12,486 nt of DNA. It comes from Phycisphaerales bacterium UBA4658 (GTDB lineage: Bacteria > Planctomycetota > Phycisphaerae > Phycisphaerales > UBA1924). Position 1 is the first letter of the stretch. Every line of letters starts with the position of its first letter. Shown here in pieces: positions 1 to 6,851 of this stretch. Made by a program: the position numbers and the translations under genes. The DNA is taken from the NCBI GenBank assembly GCA_002405485.1, contig DHLW01000093.1, positions 11,215 to 23,700 of the forward strand, given 5' to 3'. The notes beneath the pieces were generated by a model. The model was not told where the DNA came from and did not search any database. It saw nothing but the letters and a program-made list of their open reading frames with translations.

Positions 1-2
1 CT

Positions 3-44
3 GAGCGCGACGGCTCGACCGACGATCATCAGGGAGTGACGCAT
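3..44 (-). CDS. Possible start of a further operon gene, cut by the window edge
   Basis: An ATG at 44-42 opens a frame that stays open for 14 codons to the window edge and would read MRHSLMIVGRAVAL. A GAGG motif overlapping the beta-glucosidase stop codon lies 6 nt upstream of this ATG, which is good Shine-Dalgarno spacing, and the gap to the preceding stop is only 8 nt. This fits the tight packing of the operon. Another ATG at 48-46 is also open to the edge, but the GAGG would be only 2 nt away. The fragment is too short to name. Its hydrophobic run could be the beginning of a signal peptide or a membrane segment. Confidence 0.3.
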   Translation of the reverse strand, partial: MRHSLMIVGRAVAL

Positions 45-52
45 GCATGGCC

Positions 53-1468
53 TCACTGGTTCAAACGACTCACGGCGGACCTTGGACGCACGACCGGCTG
101 CATCGCATCGAGTTTCTTCGCGAGCGACGCGCCCTTGGTTGCGATCACCTCTTTGTACCACAGCGCCGAGTCCTTCAGCCGGCGCTCGTGGGTGACATAG
201 TCCACGTGGACCATGCCGAACCGCTCCTTGTACCCCTCGGCCCACTCGAAGTTGTCCATGATGGACCAGTGGAAATAGCCCCTGAGGTTCACGCCGTCGG
301 CGATCGCACGCCGAACCTCCAGCAGGTGGCGACGCGTGTAGTCGATCCGCTGCGGATCCTGCACGCGGCCGTCGAGGTCGACGAAGTCCACGTTCGACAT
401 GCCGTTCTCGGTGACCACGACGGGCAGGCGATACCGCTCGCCAAGCAGTCGCGGCCCCCAGTACAGCACTTCTGGACGGATCAGCCATCGGAACGTGGTG
501 ATCGGCGCACCAGGGGGCGGCGGGATGTCCAGCGGCTTGCCGTCGGGCCCGGCCCGAACCTCCGAGCCGCTGTAGATATTCACCCCGTAGAAGTCGATCG
601 GCTGACAGATCGTCTTCATGTCTCCCGGCTCGATCGTCGGCATCTCTTCTCGGAACAGCTCCACGCCGTCGGCGGGATAGTGCCCGAGGCACACCGGATC
701 GCCGAACCAGGTGTTGTTCCAGAAGTCCTTGCGCGTGATCGCGAACATCGCCGTGCGTGCGGCGTCGACGTCGGCGGGATCCTGGGTCGCGGCGCACACC
801 GTGTGCCCCACCGGGGCCCACCCGACCTTGATCGGCTTTCGGGCGTGGGCCCGGAGCGCCTGAGTCGCCATCCCGTGAGCCAGCAGCGTGTGATGCCCGG
901 CCTTGAGGCACTCCGCGAAGCTCAGCGTGAGTCCCGGCGCGTGCTTGCCGTCTTTGTGCCCGAGGTTGATGTAGACCTGCGGCTCGTTGAGCGTGATCCA
1001 GTTGCTGACGCGATCGGAGAGTCGCGTGGACATGAGCTGGGCATACTCGGCGAACCACCTCGCCGAGTCGCGTTCGAGCCACCCGCCCCTGGACTGCAGG
1101 GCCTGAGGCATGTCCCAGTGAAAAAGGGTCACCCAGGGCTCGATTCCCGCTTCGAGCAGAGCATCAACCAGGCGGTCATAGAACTCCAGCCCCGCCGCGT
1201 TGGGCCTGCCGACGCCCTCGGGCAGCACCCTTGGCCAGGAGATGCTGAACCGATAGGCCTTGAGGCCGATCGACTTCATGATCCCCACGTCCTCGCGGAA
1301 GCGGTGGTAATGATCGCACGCCGACTCGCCGGACTGACCAAGGTGAACCGCACCGGGCTTTTTGCAGAACTCATCCCACACCGACGGCCCGCGACCGTCG
1401 ACCGCTGCCGCGCCCTCGATCTGGTAGGCGCTGGACGCTGCGCCCCATGTGAATGTGTCGGGAAACAT
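53..1468 (-). CDS. GH1 family beta-glucosidase
   Basis: A 471-aa glycoside hydrolase family 1 enzyme, the usual length for a single-domain bacterial GH1. It should hydrolyse terminal beta-glucosides or related beta-glycosides with retention of configuration. The N-terminus FTWGAASSAYQIEG is the classic GH1 opening, with substrate-binding Q17. HWDMP lies at 117-121. The acid/base motif TLNEP puts the proton donor at E162. VVTENG puts the nucleophile at E354. The aglycone/glycone-site run DNFEWAEGYKERFG is at 405-418. No signal peptide is visible, so it should be cytoplasmic and act on imported oligosaccharide. The ATG at 1468 was chosen because the GH1 fold starts there and AGGAG sits 11 nt upstream. 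The frame is open further upstream, but that stretch is out-of-frame permease sequence. It follows the MalG-like permease by 23 nt and is the last complete gene of the operon. Family assignment is near certain; the exact substrate is not readable. Confidence 0.96.
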   Translation of the reverse strand: MFPDTFTWGAASSAYQIEGAAAVDGRGPSVWDEFCKKPGAVHLGQSGESACDHYHRFREDVGIMKSIGLKAYRFSISWPRVLPEGVGRPNAAGLEFYDRLVDALLEAGIEPWVTLFHWDMPQALQSRGGWLERDSARWFAEYAQLMSTRLSDRVSNWITLNEPQVYINLGHKDGKHAPGLTLSFAECLKAGHHTLLAHGMATQALRAHARKPIKVGWAPVGHTVCAATQDPADVDAARTAMFAITRKDFWNNTWFGDPVCLGHYPADGVELFREEMPTIEPGDMKTICQPIDFYGVNIYSGSEVRAGPDGKPLDIPPPPGAPITTFRWLIRPEVLYWGPRLLGERYRLPVVVTENGMSNVDFVDLDGRVQDPQRIDYTRRHLLEVRRAIADGVNLRGYFHWSIMDNFEWAEGYKERFGMVHVDYVTHERRLKDSALWYKEVIATKGASLAKKLDAMQPVVRPRSAVSRLNQ

Positions 1469-1479
1469 CGTGTCGTCAA

Positions 1480-1484
1480 CTCCT
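1480..1484 (-). promoter_or_regulatory. Ribosome binding site of the beta-glucosidase
   Basis: AGGAG on the minus strand, 11 nt before the ATG at 1468 and within the 23-nt gap after the permease stop. It supports the short GH1 start over the long upstream-open frame. Confidence 0.6.
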
Positions 1485-1491
1485 GAAGCGG

Positions 1492-2352
1492 TCACTCCTT
1501 GACCGCGCCGCTGGTGAGGCCGGAAACGAACTCTCGTTGAAGCAGCATGAAGAGCGCCAGCACCGGGACGACCGACGCCAGCGTGCCCGCGATCTGCAAG
1601 CCGTAATCCTGGTAGTACACCCCGCGAAGCTGGCTGACGGCGACCGCCAGCGGGAGCTTGCTCTCGCTCTGCAGCACGATCTGCGGGTTGATGAAGTTGT
1701 TCCACACACCCAGGAACGTGATGAGCATGAACGCCCCGGCCATGGGACGAAGCAGGGGCATCACCACCGTGAAGAAGATCCGGAGCTCTCCGCACCCGTC
1801 GAGCCGGGCGGCCTCCAGCAGCTCATTGGGCACCGAACTGGCCGCCGCCTGTCGAAAGAGGTACACCCCGAACGCCGGCGCGATCGCCGGGATGATCAGT
1901 CCGCTGAACGTATCCAGCAGGTTGAGCTTGAACAGCAGTTGATACCCGGGCGCGAGCAGCAGCGTGGGCGGCACGATCACCGCCGCCAGCACGATGCCTG
2001 TCACCACGCGACGTCCGCGGAACTCGTGCTTGGCGAGCGCAAAGCCCGCCGCCGCGCACACCAGCGTCGCAAGGATCGCCGTCACCGACGAGAGGAACAC
2101 CGAGTTCAGCATCGAGCGGACGATGCCGGATGTGTCGAGCAGCACGCGGAAGTTGTCCAGCGTCAGCTTGTCCCACGCGATGCCGAGAGCGCCCTCGCCC
2201 CGCGGCAGGAACGTCGACGTGAAGAAATCCTCGTTCCGCTTGAACGCGCCGGAGATCAGCCAGGCAAACGGCACCAGCGTCAGCGCGGCCCCGAGCATCA
2301 GCAGCAGGTACACGCCCCAGTGCGTGCGATCGTGTCTGGTCGTCCCGCTCAT
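1492..2352 (-). CDS. Sugar ABC transporter permease, MalG-like (CUT1 family)
   Basis: A 286-aa inner-membrane permease, one of the two channel subunits of a carbohydrate uptake ABC importer. Hydrophobic segments are visible near 15-35, 82-107, 117-139, 150-168, 202-222 and 258-272, matching the six-helix MalG pattern. The EAA loop that docks on the ATPase is at 180-203 (EAARLDGCGELRIFFTVVMP), with the conserved glycine at 186. The MalG-type N-terminus (VPFAWLISGAFKRNEDFF) follows the first helix. The start codon overlaps the stop of the upstream permease as ATGA, and AGGAG lies 7 nt before it, so translation is probably coupled. The ATPase partner is not encoded nearby. Substrate cannot be deduced from the permease alone; the adjacent GH1 enzyme suggests a beta-linked oligosaccharide. 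Confidence 0.95.
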   Translation of the reverse strand: MSGTTRHDRTHWGVYLLLMLGAALTLVPFAWLISGAFKRNEDFFTSTFLPRGEGALGIAWDKLTLDNFRVLLDTSGIVRSMLNSVFLSSVTAILATLVCAAAGFALAKHEFRGRRVVTGIVLAAVIVPPTLLLAPGYQLLFKLNLLDTFSGLIIPAIAPAFGVYLFRQAAASSVPNELLEAARLDGCGELRIFFTVVMPLLRPMAGAFMLITFLGVWNNFINPQIVLQSESKLPLAVAVSQLRGVYYQDYGLQIAGTLASVVPVLALFMLLQREFVSGLTSGAVKE

Positions 2353-3242
2353 GCCCGCGCTCCTCTCCCGGCTTCGCCGGCCAGACGTCGCTGGAGAAGC
2401 GCAAAGACGATGAGCAGCGCGGCCAGCAGCCAGCCCACCGCGCTGGCATACCCAAGATCGCCCTGGTCAAAGCCCATCTGGTACAGATACATCACGATCG
2501 TCAGCCCGCGATTGTCCGGTCCCGCCGTGCCGTTGAACAGCACGTACGGCAGCTCGAAGAGCTGAAAGCTCCCCACGATCGAGAGCAGCACGACGAAGCT
2601 CGCCACCGGGCGAATCTGCGGCACCACAACGTGGCGGAACCGCTGCCAGGGCCCCGCGCCGTCCAGCGTCGATGCCTCGATGAGCTCCTTCCGGACGTTC
2701 TGCAGCGCGCCCAGGAAGTACACCATGTTGAAGCCCAGATACTGCCAGAGCGACGCGATGATCATCGCGGGCATCACGTACCTCTGCAACCATGGAAAAT
2801 CCAGATCCCACCCGATCATCGAGTGCAGCGCCTGGTTCACCAGCCCCGTGCGCTTCTCGAAGATCACCCCGAAGATCATCGCCACGAACACCACTCCGAC
2901 AAGCACCGGCGCAAAGAAGATCGCCCTGAGCGCGCCCCGCCACCGCAGTCCCGGCCGGTTGAGCAGCATCGCCAGCAGCAGCGCCAGCGGCAACTGGATG
3001 ATCACGTTGCCGACGGTGAACACCACCGTGTTCCGAACCGCCTTCCAGAACAGCGGGTCGGCCATCACGTTCCGATAGTTCGCCGCCCCCACGAACTCCG
3101 AGGCCGCCGGCCCGAACGTCTGACGCATCGACAGCCCCACCGACTGCACCAGCGGCAGGGCGAAGAACACCCCGAAGCACGCCAGAAACGGCCCCAGCAG
3201 CAGCCACGGAGCGATGCTGAACCGTCCCGCGGTGCGCGTCAT
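2349..3242 (-). CDS. Sugar ABC transporter permease, MalF/UgpA-like (CUT1 family)
   Basis: A 297-aa inner-membrane permease that would pair with the MalG-like subunit just downstream. The first helix is APWLLLGPFLACFGVFFALP (11-30). Further hydrophobic segments are near 72-95, 107-128, 155-180, 213-235 and 265-283. The EAA loop is at 189-212, containing EASTLDGAGPWQRF and then the VVPQIRP run. The ATG at 3242 overlaps the solute-binding protein stop (ATGA), and GGAGG lies 6 nt upstream. The reading frame is open for another 162 codons upstream, but that stretch is a shadow of the solute-binding protein gene, so the short start is right. Order binding protein, MalF-like, MalG-like is the common CUT1 layout. 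Confidence 0.95.
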   Translation of the reverse strand: MTRTAGRFSIAPWLLLGPFLACFGVFFALPLVQSVGLSMRQTFGPAASEFVGAANYRNVMADPLFWKAVRNTVVFTVGNVIIQLPLALLLAMLLNRPGLRWRGALRAIFFAPVLVGVVFVAMIFGVIFEKRTGLVNQALHSMIGWDLDFPWLQRYVMPAMIIASLWQYLGFNMVYFLGALQNVRKELIEASTLDGAGPWQRFRHVVVPQIRPVASFVVLLSIVGSFQLFELPYVLFNGTAGPDNRGLTIVMYLYQMGFDQGDLGYASAVGWLLAALLIVFALLQRRLAGEAGRGARA

Positions 3243-4648
3243 GAGCCCCCTCCGTCGGTTGCGTCGCCGCCGGAATCCAGGAACACGTTCCGCTTGATCT
3301 GCGCCCGCACCTGATTCTCGGCAACCTTCAGCAGCTCCATCGCCCGGGGCTCGAGCTGCTCCACGCTCGTCGCACCGATCCGCATCGCGTGCGTCGAGAG
3401 CGCGATCACCGCCGTCTGCACGCGCAGCTTGGCCATCACGTTGTACGGCGAACTCGTCCGGTTCGGGACATCCGGTGCCAAGGCGATGTAGTCCCGGCCC
3501 TTGCGCTGGCCCGAGAAGTACGGGTCCGGCTCGTCGAAGATCGGATCGTTCCACAGCGTCCGCACAGGCGTGATGATGTCCCCAGTCGTGTACAGCGAAC
3601 GCGCAAGCTCCGGCGAAAGGTAGAGCTTGCTGGCGATCCTCCACAAGCGCTCCTGGTCCGGCGCGGTCCGCGAGATGCCCAGCATCGTCCCGCCCCACAC
3701 GCTCGTGCGGCGACCACCCCTGGTCCACGCCGGCAGGGGCATCAGCTTCATCTTGCCCGAGAGCTGCGGAATCTCATTCTTCCAGACGTTGCACATCCAG
3801 TCCGGCATGAACGCCGCGACCACATAACCCTCGGCCTTGAGCTGATTCCCGCTTGCCGAGAAGTCCGCCGCGTCCGCCGCAATCCGCCCAGGACCTCGGC
3901 ACCACATCACGATCGTCGAGATGACCCTCGCGTTCACGGGCGTGGCGATCCGCACGCGCTCCTGCTCGTCGAAGTACCCGCCCCCCGCCTGCAGCAGCAG
4001 CACCTCGATCAGGTCCTCCTTGTCCTCCCACAGGTTGAGCAGATACCGCACCGGCTTCCCGTCCGGACCCCTCTCGCTCATGAGCGGTCCCATGACGCGC
4101 ACGAAGTCGTCCCACGTCTCGATGGTCGAGACGTCGATCCCCGCCGCCTCGACCAGATCAGCCCGATACCCGAGCATGACCGGATGGACGTCGTGCGGCA
4201 GGCCGAAGATCCGCCCGCGCGATGACCATGGGCCGAACGATGGACCGTTGATCTGATCGAGCAGGCCCTCCGAACGCAGCCGATCGGTCAGGTCCGTGAA
4301 CCCCACGCTTTCCAGAGGGCCGACAAACGCCCTCGCCGCCGAACGCCGTTCGCACTCGATCAGCTCCGCCGTCGGCGTCCGGGCCAGAAACCCCTGCAGC
4401 ATCCGACGCTCAAGCGCTGGAAAGCTCATGAGCGTGATCTCTGGACGCAGCTCTGCGGGCCAGTCGGCGATGATCGGGTCGTACATCTGCTTGTGCAGCC
4501 GGGCGAACGTCCACATCTGCACGCCCGACGGCGGCCTGGCTGGCAGCACGGCGACCGCGATCGACGACGCGATCCCCAGCAGCGCGATCACCATGACCCC
4601 GCGCGAGGCCGACATCCTTCGGATCATGTCGATCAGGGCGTCGATCAC
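3239..4648 (-). CDS. Extracellular solute-binding protein of a sugar ABC transporter
   Basis: A 469-aa protein placed directly before two CUT1 permeases, with the features of a family 1 sugar-binding protein. A hydrophobic segment lies at 18-35 near the N-terminus, followed by the first strand VQMWTF at 43-48. The interdomain-type run GRIFGLPHDVHPVMLGYRADL is at 145-165, and TWDDFVRVMGPL at 178-189. VWGGTMLGISRTAPDQERLW (317-336) resembles the closing lobe of such proteins. It should capture the sugar outside the cytoplasmic membrane and pass it to the permeases. No lipobox cysteine follows the hydrophobic segment, so it is either anchored by that helix or released by signal peptidase I. The start is uncertain: the first codon is GTG at 4648 with only a weak GGGA about 10 nt upstream. 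ATGs at 4627, 4615 and 4594 are alternatives, none with a well-placed Shine-Dalgarno site. Its stop overlaps the next start. Confidence 0.88.
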   Translation of the reverse strand: MIDALIDMIRRMSASRGVMVIALLGIASSIAVAVLPARPPSGVQMWTFARLHKQMYDPIIADWPAELRPEITLMSFPALERRMLQGFLARTPTAELIECERRSAARAFVGPLESVGFTDLTDRLRSEGLLDQINGPSFGPWSSRGRIFGLPHDVHPVMLGYRADLVEAAGIDVSTIETWDDFVRVMGPLMSERGPDGKPVRYLLNLWEDKEDLIEVLLLQAGGGYFDEQERVRIATPVNARVISTIVMWCRGPGRIAADAADFSASGNQLKAEGYVVAAFMPDWMCNVWKNEIPQLSGKMKLMPLPAWTRGGRRTSVWGGTMLGISRTAPDQERLWRIASKLYLSPELARSLYTTGDIITPVRTLWNDPIFDEPDPYFSGQRKGRDYIALAPDVPNRTSSPYNVMAKLRVQTAVIALSTHAMRIGATSVEQLEPRAMELLKVAENQVRAQIKRNVFLDSGGDATDGGGS

Positions 4649-4686
4649 GAGTCGCGGTTCCCGATGGTGGGCGTCTCACTCGCCGA

Positions 4687-5640
4687 TCACGGCTCCATCT
4701 TGTAGTCCAGCGTGGACCACAGGACCTGCTTCGTGCTCGTCCCCGTCGCGCGATTCACCAGCTTCTCAAACGAGAACTGATCCACGTGCCCGTCCACGAA
4801 CCCGATGTTCGTGCTGCCCTTCAAGGCGTCGATCTCCTTGGTCCGCCGAGGGTGGCGGTAGTACGGCAAATACGACTTCGGAAACGCGCCAGTCCACTCC
4901 GGAGACAGCCGGAAGTCGACTTCCGGGAACGCGAATCCGCCAAGCCCCGTGCCCCCGCCAAACCTCAGGCCCGGCGTGCCGATGTACCCGATCTGCCCGT
5001 TGGTGAACCAGGTCCGCGGCTTGGTGGTGTCGTCGGATCGGAACGTCCCCCACGCCTCCGCCATGATCAGCGTCTTGGACGGCAGGTCGACGTTCAGGTC
5101 AAACCCGCGACCAAGCAGCGCTTCCTGCGGCACCAGCGGATTGGCGCCCGGAGCAAAGGACTCAAACGTCCCCGAAGTGCCCGTCCGCCAGCTCCCCGCA
5201 CTCGCCGCCCAGAAGTTCATGCTGTACGAGCGACCCGCCGCGGGATGATTCGGACACTGCATCACCCCGCCACCGACCGTGTTGTTCTTCACGTTGCCCG
5301 GGAGCAGGTTCGAGTCGTTCTGCTGCGGCAGATACCGCCCGATGCGGGTCTCGTCGTACCAGATCATGTTGATCTTGCCGGTCTCCGGATCCGGCGCTGC
5401 CTCGAGAATGGGCGGGAACTTCCCGTTGTTGTCGGTCGCGTAGATGTTCTGTGCGAGCGCGAGCTGGCGGAGATTCGACCGGCACAGCACGTCCCGCGCC
5501 GAGTCCCGCGCCTTGCCCAGCGAGGGCAGCAGGATGCCCACCAGCAACGCGATGATCGCGATCACCACCAGCAGCTCGATGAGCGTGAACCCGCGACGCT
5601 GCTTCGCGGCGGAAGTGACGTGTTTCTGATCCGTGTACAT
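4687..5640 (-). CDS. Pseudopilin-like protein with type II/IV N-terminal methylation motif
   Basis: A 317-aa protein starting with a short basic leader and the prepilin motif [19 protein letters not shown]. Prepilin peptidase would cut after G17, leaving F18 as first residue with the conserved glutamate at +5 (E22). After the hydrophobic helix (18-39) comes [12 protein letters not shown] and [19 protein letters not shown] (53-71), typical of planctomycete pseudopilins. The C-terminal part has [12 protein letters not shown] at 278-289, the VDG-H signature of the DUF1559/H-X9-DG type of protein. It is expected in the cytoplasmic membrane or in a pilus-like or type II secretion pseudopilus. ATG at 5640 is preceded by GAGG (5646-5649) at 5-nt spacing. 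It sits 57 nt after the LacI gene and 38 nt before the binding protein, so it belongs to the sugar operon. Its role there is unknown; presenting or binding substrate is an inference. Confidence 0.9.
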   Translation of the reverse strand: MYTDQKHVTSAAKQRRGFTLIELLVVIAIIALLVGILLPSLGKARDSARDVLCRSNLRQLALAQNIYATDNNGKFPPILEAAPDPETGKINMIWYDETRIGRYLPQQNDSNLLPGNVKNNTVGGGVMQCPNHPAAGRSYSMNFWAASAGSWRTGTSGTFESFAPGANPLVPQEALLGRGFDLNVDLPSKTLIMAEAWGTFRSDDTTKPRTWFTNGQIGYIGTPGLRFGGGTGLGGFAFPEVDFRLSPEWTGAFPKSYLPYYRHPRRTKEIDALKGSTNIGFVDGHVDQFSFEKLVNRATGTSTKQVLWSTLDYKMEP

Positions 5641-5653
5641 GGCGTCCTCATGG

Positions 5654-5668
5654 GTGTGCGCAACACAC
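5654..5668. promoter_or_regulatory. Small inverted repeat between LacI and pseudopilin genes
   Basis: GTGTG CGCAA CACAC forms 5-bp arms around a 5-nt centre in the 57-nt gap. A GCGCAAC element (5658-5664) recurs at 5672-5678, 14 nt away. It might be an internal operator or a small mRNA hairpin that sets expression of downstream genes relative to the regulator. The arms are short, so chance is quite possible. Confidence 0.2.
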
Positions 5669-5697
5669 GGAGCGCAACGCGCCCCGGACGAAAAGAC

Positions 5698-6759
5698 TCA
5701 GGAAATCGACTCCCCGACAGACAGACGAGTCCCGTCGGGCAACACGCGGAACCGCACCTTGGGCGGAGGTGCGGTCGTCAGGTTGATCTCCAGCATCGTC
5801 TGACGAATCAGCCGAAGCCGCGCCGGCGCCTGCCCCAGCACGCTCGCCGTCAGCCACCGCGCCGCCTCCTCGCCCAGCATCTTCGCGTCCTGGCACACCG
5901 CGGTGAACGGCGGCCAGGTGTGCTGGCGAATGTCGCTGTCATCGAATCCCACGATCGACAGATCCTGCGGCACGCGAATGTCCAGCTCCTGACACCGCCG
6001 CATCGCACCCAGCGTCGCCAGCGGATCCGTGAAGTAGATCGCCGTCGGCGGACGCGGCTGCCCCATGATCCGGTTGATCGCCGCCACGCCCCCGTCGAAG
6101 CTGCCCACGATCTCGTAGAGCAACGCGGGATCGAACGCCAGACCGTGATCCTCGAGCGCCTGCTGATACCCCTCTCGCCGATCACGATGATCCGTGTCCG
6201 GAACGTGGTGCACGCAGCACGCGATCCGCCGGTGGCCAAGCTCGATCAGGTGCTCCACGGCTCGACGGCTGTCGCCCTTGGAGTCGCAGCAGATGTAGTT
6301 CACGCGCGGATCGTCGAATCGGTCGGCGACCACGATCGAGGGAAAGCCCTCCGCCGCGATCGTCGAGCAGATCGAACGCGAGTTCTCGAACGTCCGCAGC
6401 ACGACCCCGCGAAGGCCCTTGCGCATGAAGAACTGCGTGTAGGTCTCCTCGATCGACTTGTCACGCTGCAGGTTGATGAGCTTCACATCGAACCTGTGGT
6501 CATTCACGCCCCGGAGAATCCCCGCGAGCACCGCCGAGTCGAACGCGCCGTAGTCGGCCTTCACCGGTTCGCCCGGATACACAAGCCCCAGCACCGTCGT
6601 CAGTCGCTTGCCCATCTGCGGCGCGTACCCGGTCTGATTCGCCGCCGACAGCACCCGATCACGCGTCGCCGGATCCACGTCCGGGTGGTTGTTCAGTGCG
6701 CGCGAGACGGTGGCGACTGACACCTTGGCGATCTTCGCGATGGTTCGTACCGAAGACAT
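5698..6759 (-). CDS. LacI-family transcriptional regulator
   Basis: A 353-aa DNA-binding regulator, the usual size of the family. The N-terminal helix-turn-helix is at 4-24 (VRTIAKIAKVSVATVSRALNN), followed by the third helix ATRDRVLSAANQTGY. The sugar-sensing periplasmic-binding-like domain begins at TTVLGLVYPG (54-63). It includes EHLIELGHRRIACC (169-182), REGYQQALEDHGL (195-207) and the family signature DLSIVGFDDSDI (266-277). The stretch between the HTH domain and the core looks about five residues shorter than in LacI or PurR. The ATG at 6759 was chosen because AAGGA lies 7 nt before it and the HTH starts immediately after; a TTG 10 codons upstream is possible but unlikely. As first gene of the sugar operon it probably represses the operon, and itself, until an inducing sugar binds. 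The effector cannot be read from sequence. Confidence 0.94.
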   Translation of the reverse strand: MSSVRTIAKIAKVSVATVSRALNNHPDVDPATRDRVLSAANQTGYAPQMGKRLTTVLGLVYPGEPVKADYGAFDSAVLAGILRGVNDHRFDVKLINLQRDKSIEETYTQFFMRKGLRGVVLRTFENSRSICSTIAAEGFPSIVVADRFDDPRVNYICCDSKGDSRRAVEHLIELGHRRIACCVHHVPDTDHRDRREGYQQALEDHGLAFDPALLYEIVGSFDGGVAAINRIMGQPRPPTAIYFTDPLATLGAMRRCQELDIRVPQDLSIVGFDDSDIRQHTWPPFTAVCQDAKMLGEEAARWLTASVLGQAPARLRLIRQTMLEINLTTAPPPKVRFRVLPDGTRLSVGESIS

Positions 6760-6766
6760 GCGGCAG

Positions 6767-6771
6767 TCCTT
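6767..6771 (-). promoter_or_regulatory. Ribosome binding site of the LacI regulator
   Basis: AAGGA on the minus strand, 7 nt before ATG 6759. It lies inside the alternative longer frame that begins with TTG at 6789 and so favours the ATG start. Confidence 0.6.
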
Positions 6772-6810
6772 GCTCTTCTCGGTGACCAAGACCAGAAATA
6801 GCGCCGGGAG

Positions 6811-6823
6811 CCGTGCAGCACGG
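6811..6823. promoter_or_regulatory. Inverted repeat upstream of the LacI gene, candidate operator or weak terminator stem
   Basis: CCGTGC A GCACGG is a perfect 6-bp inverted repeat around one base. It lies 51 nt before the regulator ATG and 28 nt beyond the stop of the dockerin-like gene, in a 92-nt gap. Autoregulated LacI proteins bind palindromes in this position, so it is a candidate operator. As a terminator it would be weak: the hairpin is short and no T-run follows on the minus strand. Confidence 0.3.
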
Positions 6824-6851
6824 GACGGCCCCCGACGCTCTCAGCCCGGGC

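Noticed and set aside
47..1486. 479-codon open frame on the plus strand
   Set aside because: Antisense to the GH1 beta-glucosidase, low-complexity translation with no recognisable family.
1469..1795. N-terminal extension of the beta-glucosidase frame (109 codons)
   Set aside because: It reads the permease gene in another frame, has no GH1 homology, and a good ribosome site supports ATG 1468.
3243..3728. N-terminal extension of the MalF-like permease frame (162 codons)
   Set aside because: It overlaps the solute-binding protein gene and is not hydrophobic; the ATGA overlap and GGAGG mark ATG 3242.
4628..4647. Direct repeat GTCGATCA twice, 12 nt apart, near the binding protein start
   Set aside because: It encodes the similar residues IDALID; too short to distinguish from coding coincidence.
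4786..6720. 644-codon open frame on the plus strand
   Set aside because: It lies antisense to the pseudopilin and LacI genes, both with clear motifs. Its translation is Arg/His/Pro-rich without domains, typical of a shadow frame in GC-rich DNA.
6760..6789. TTG start ten codons upstream for the LacI regulator
   Set aside because: AAGGA at proper spacing from ATG 6759 lies inside this extension, and the HTH begins right after that ATG as in other family members.
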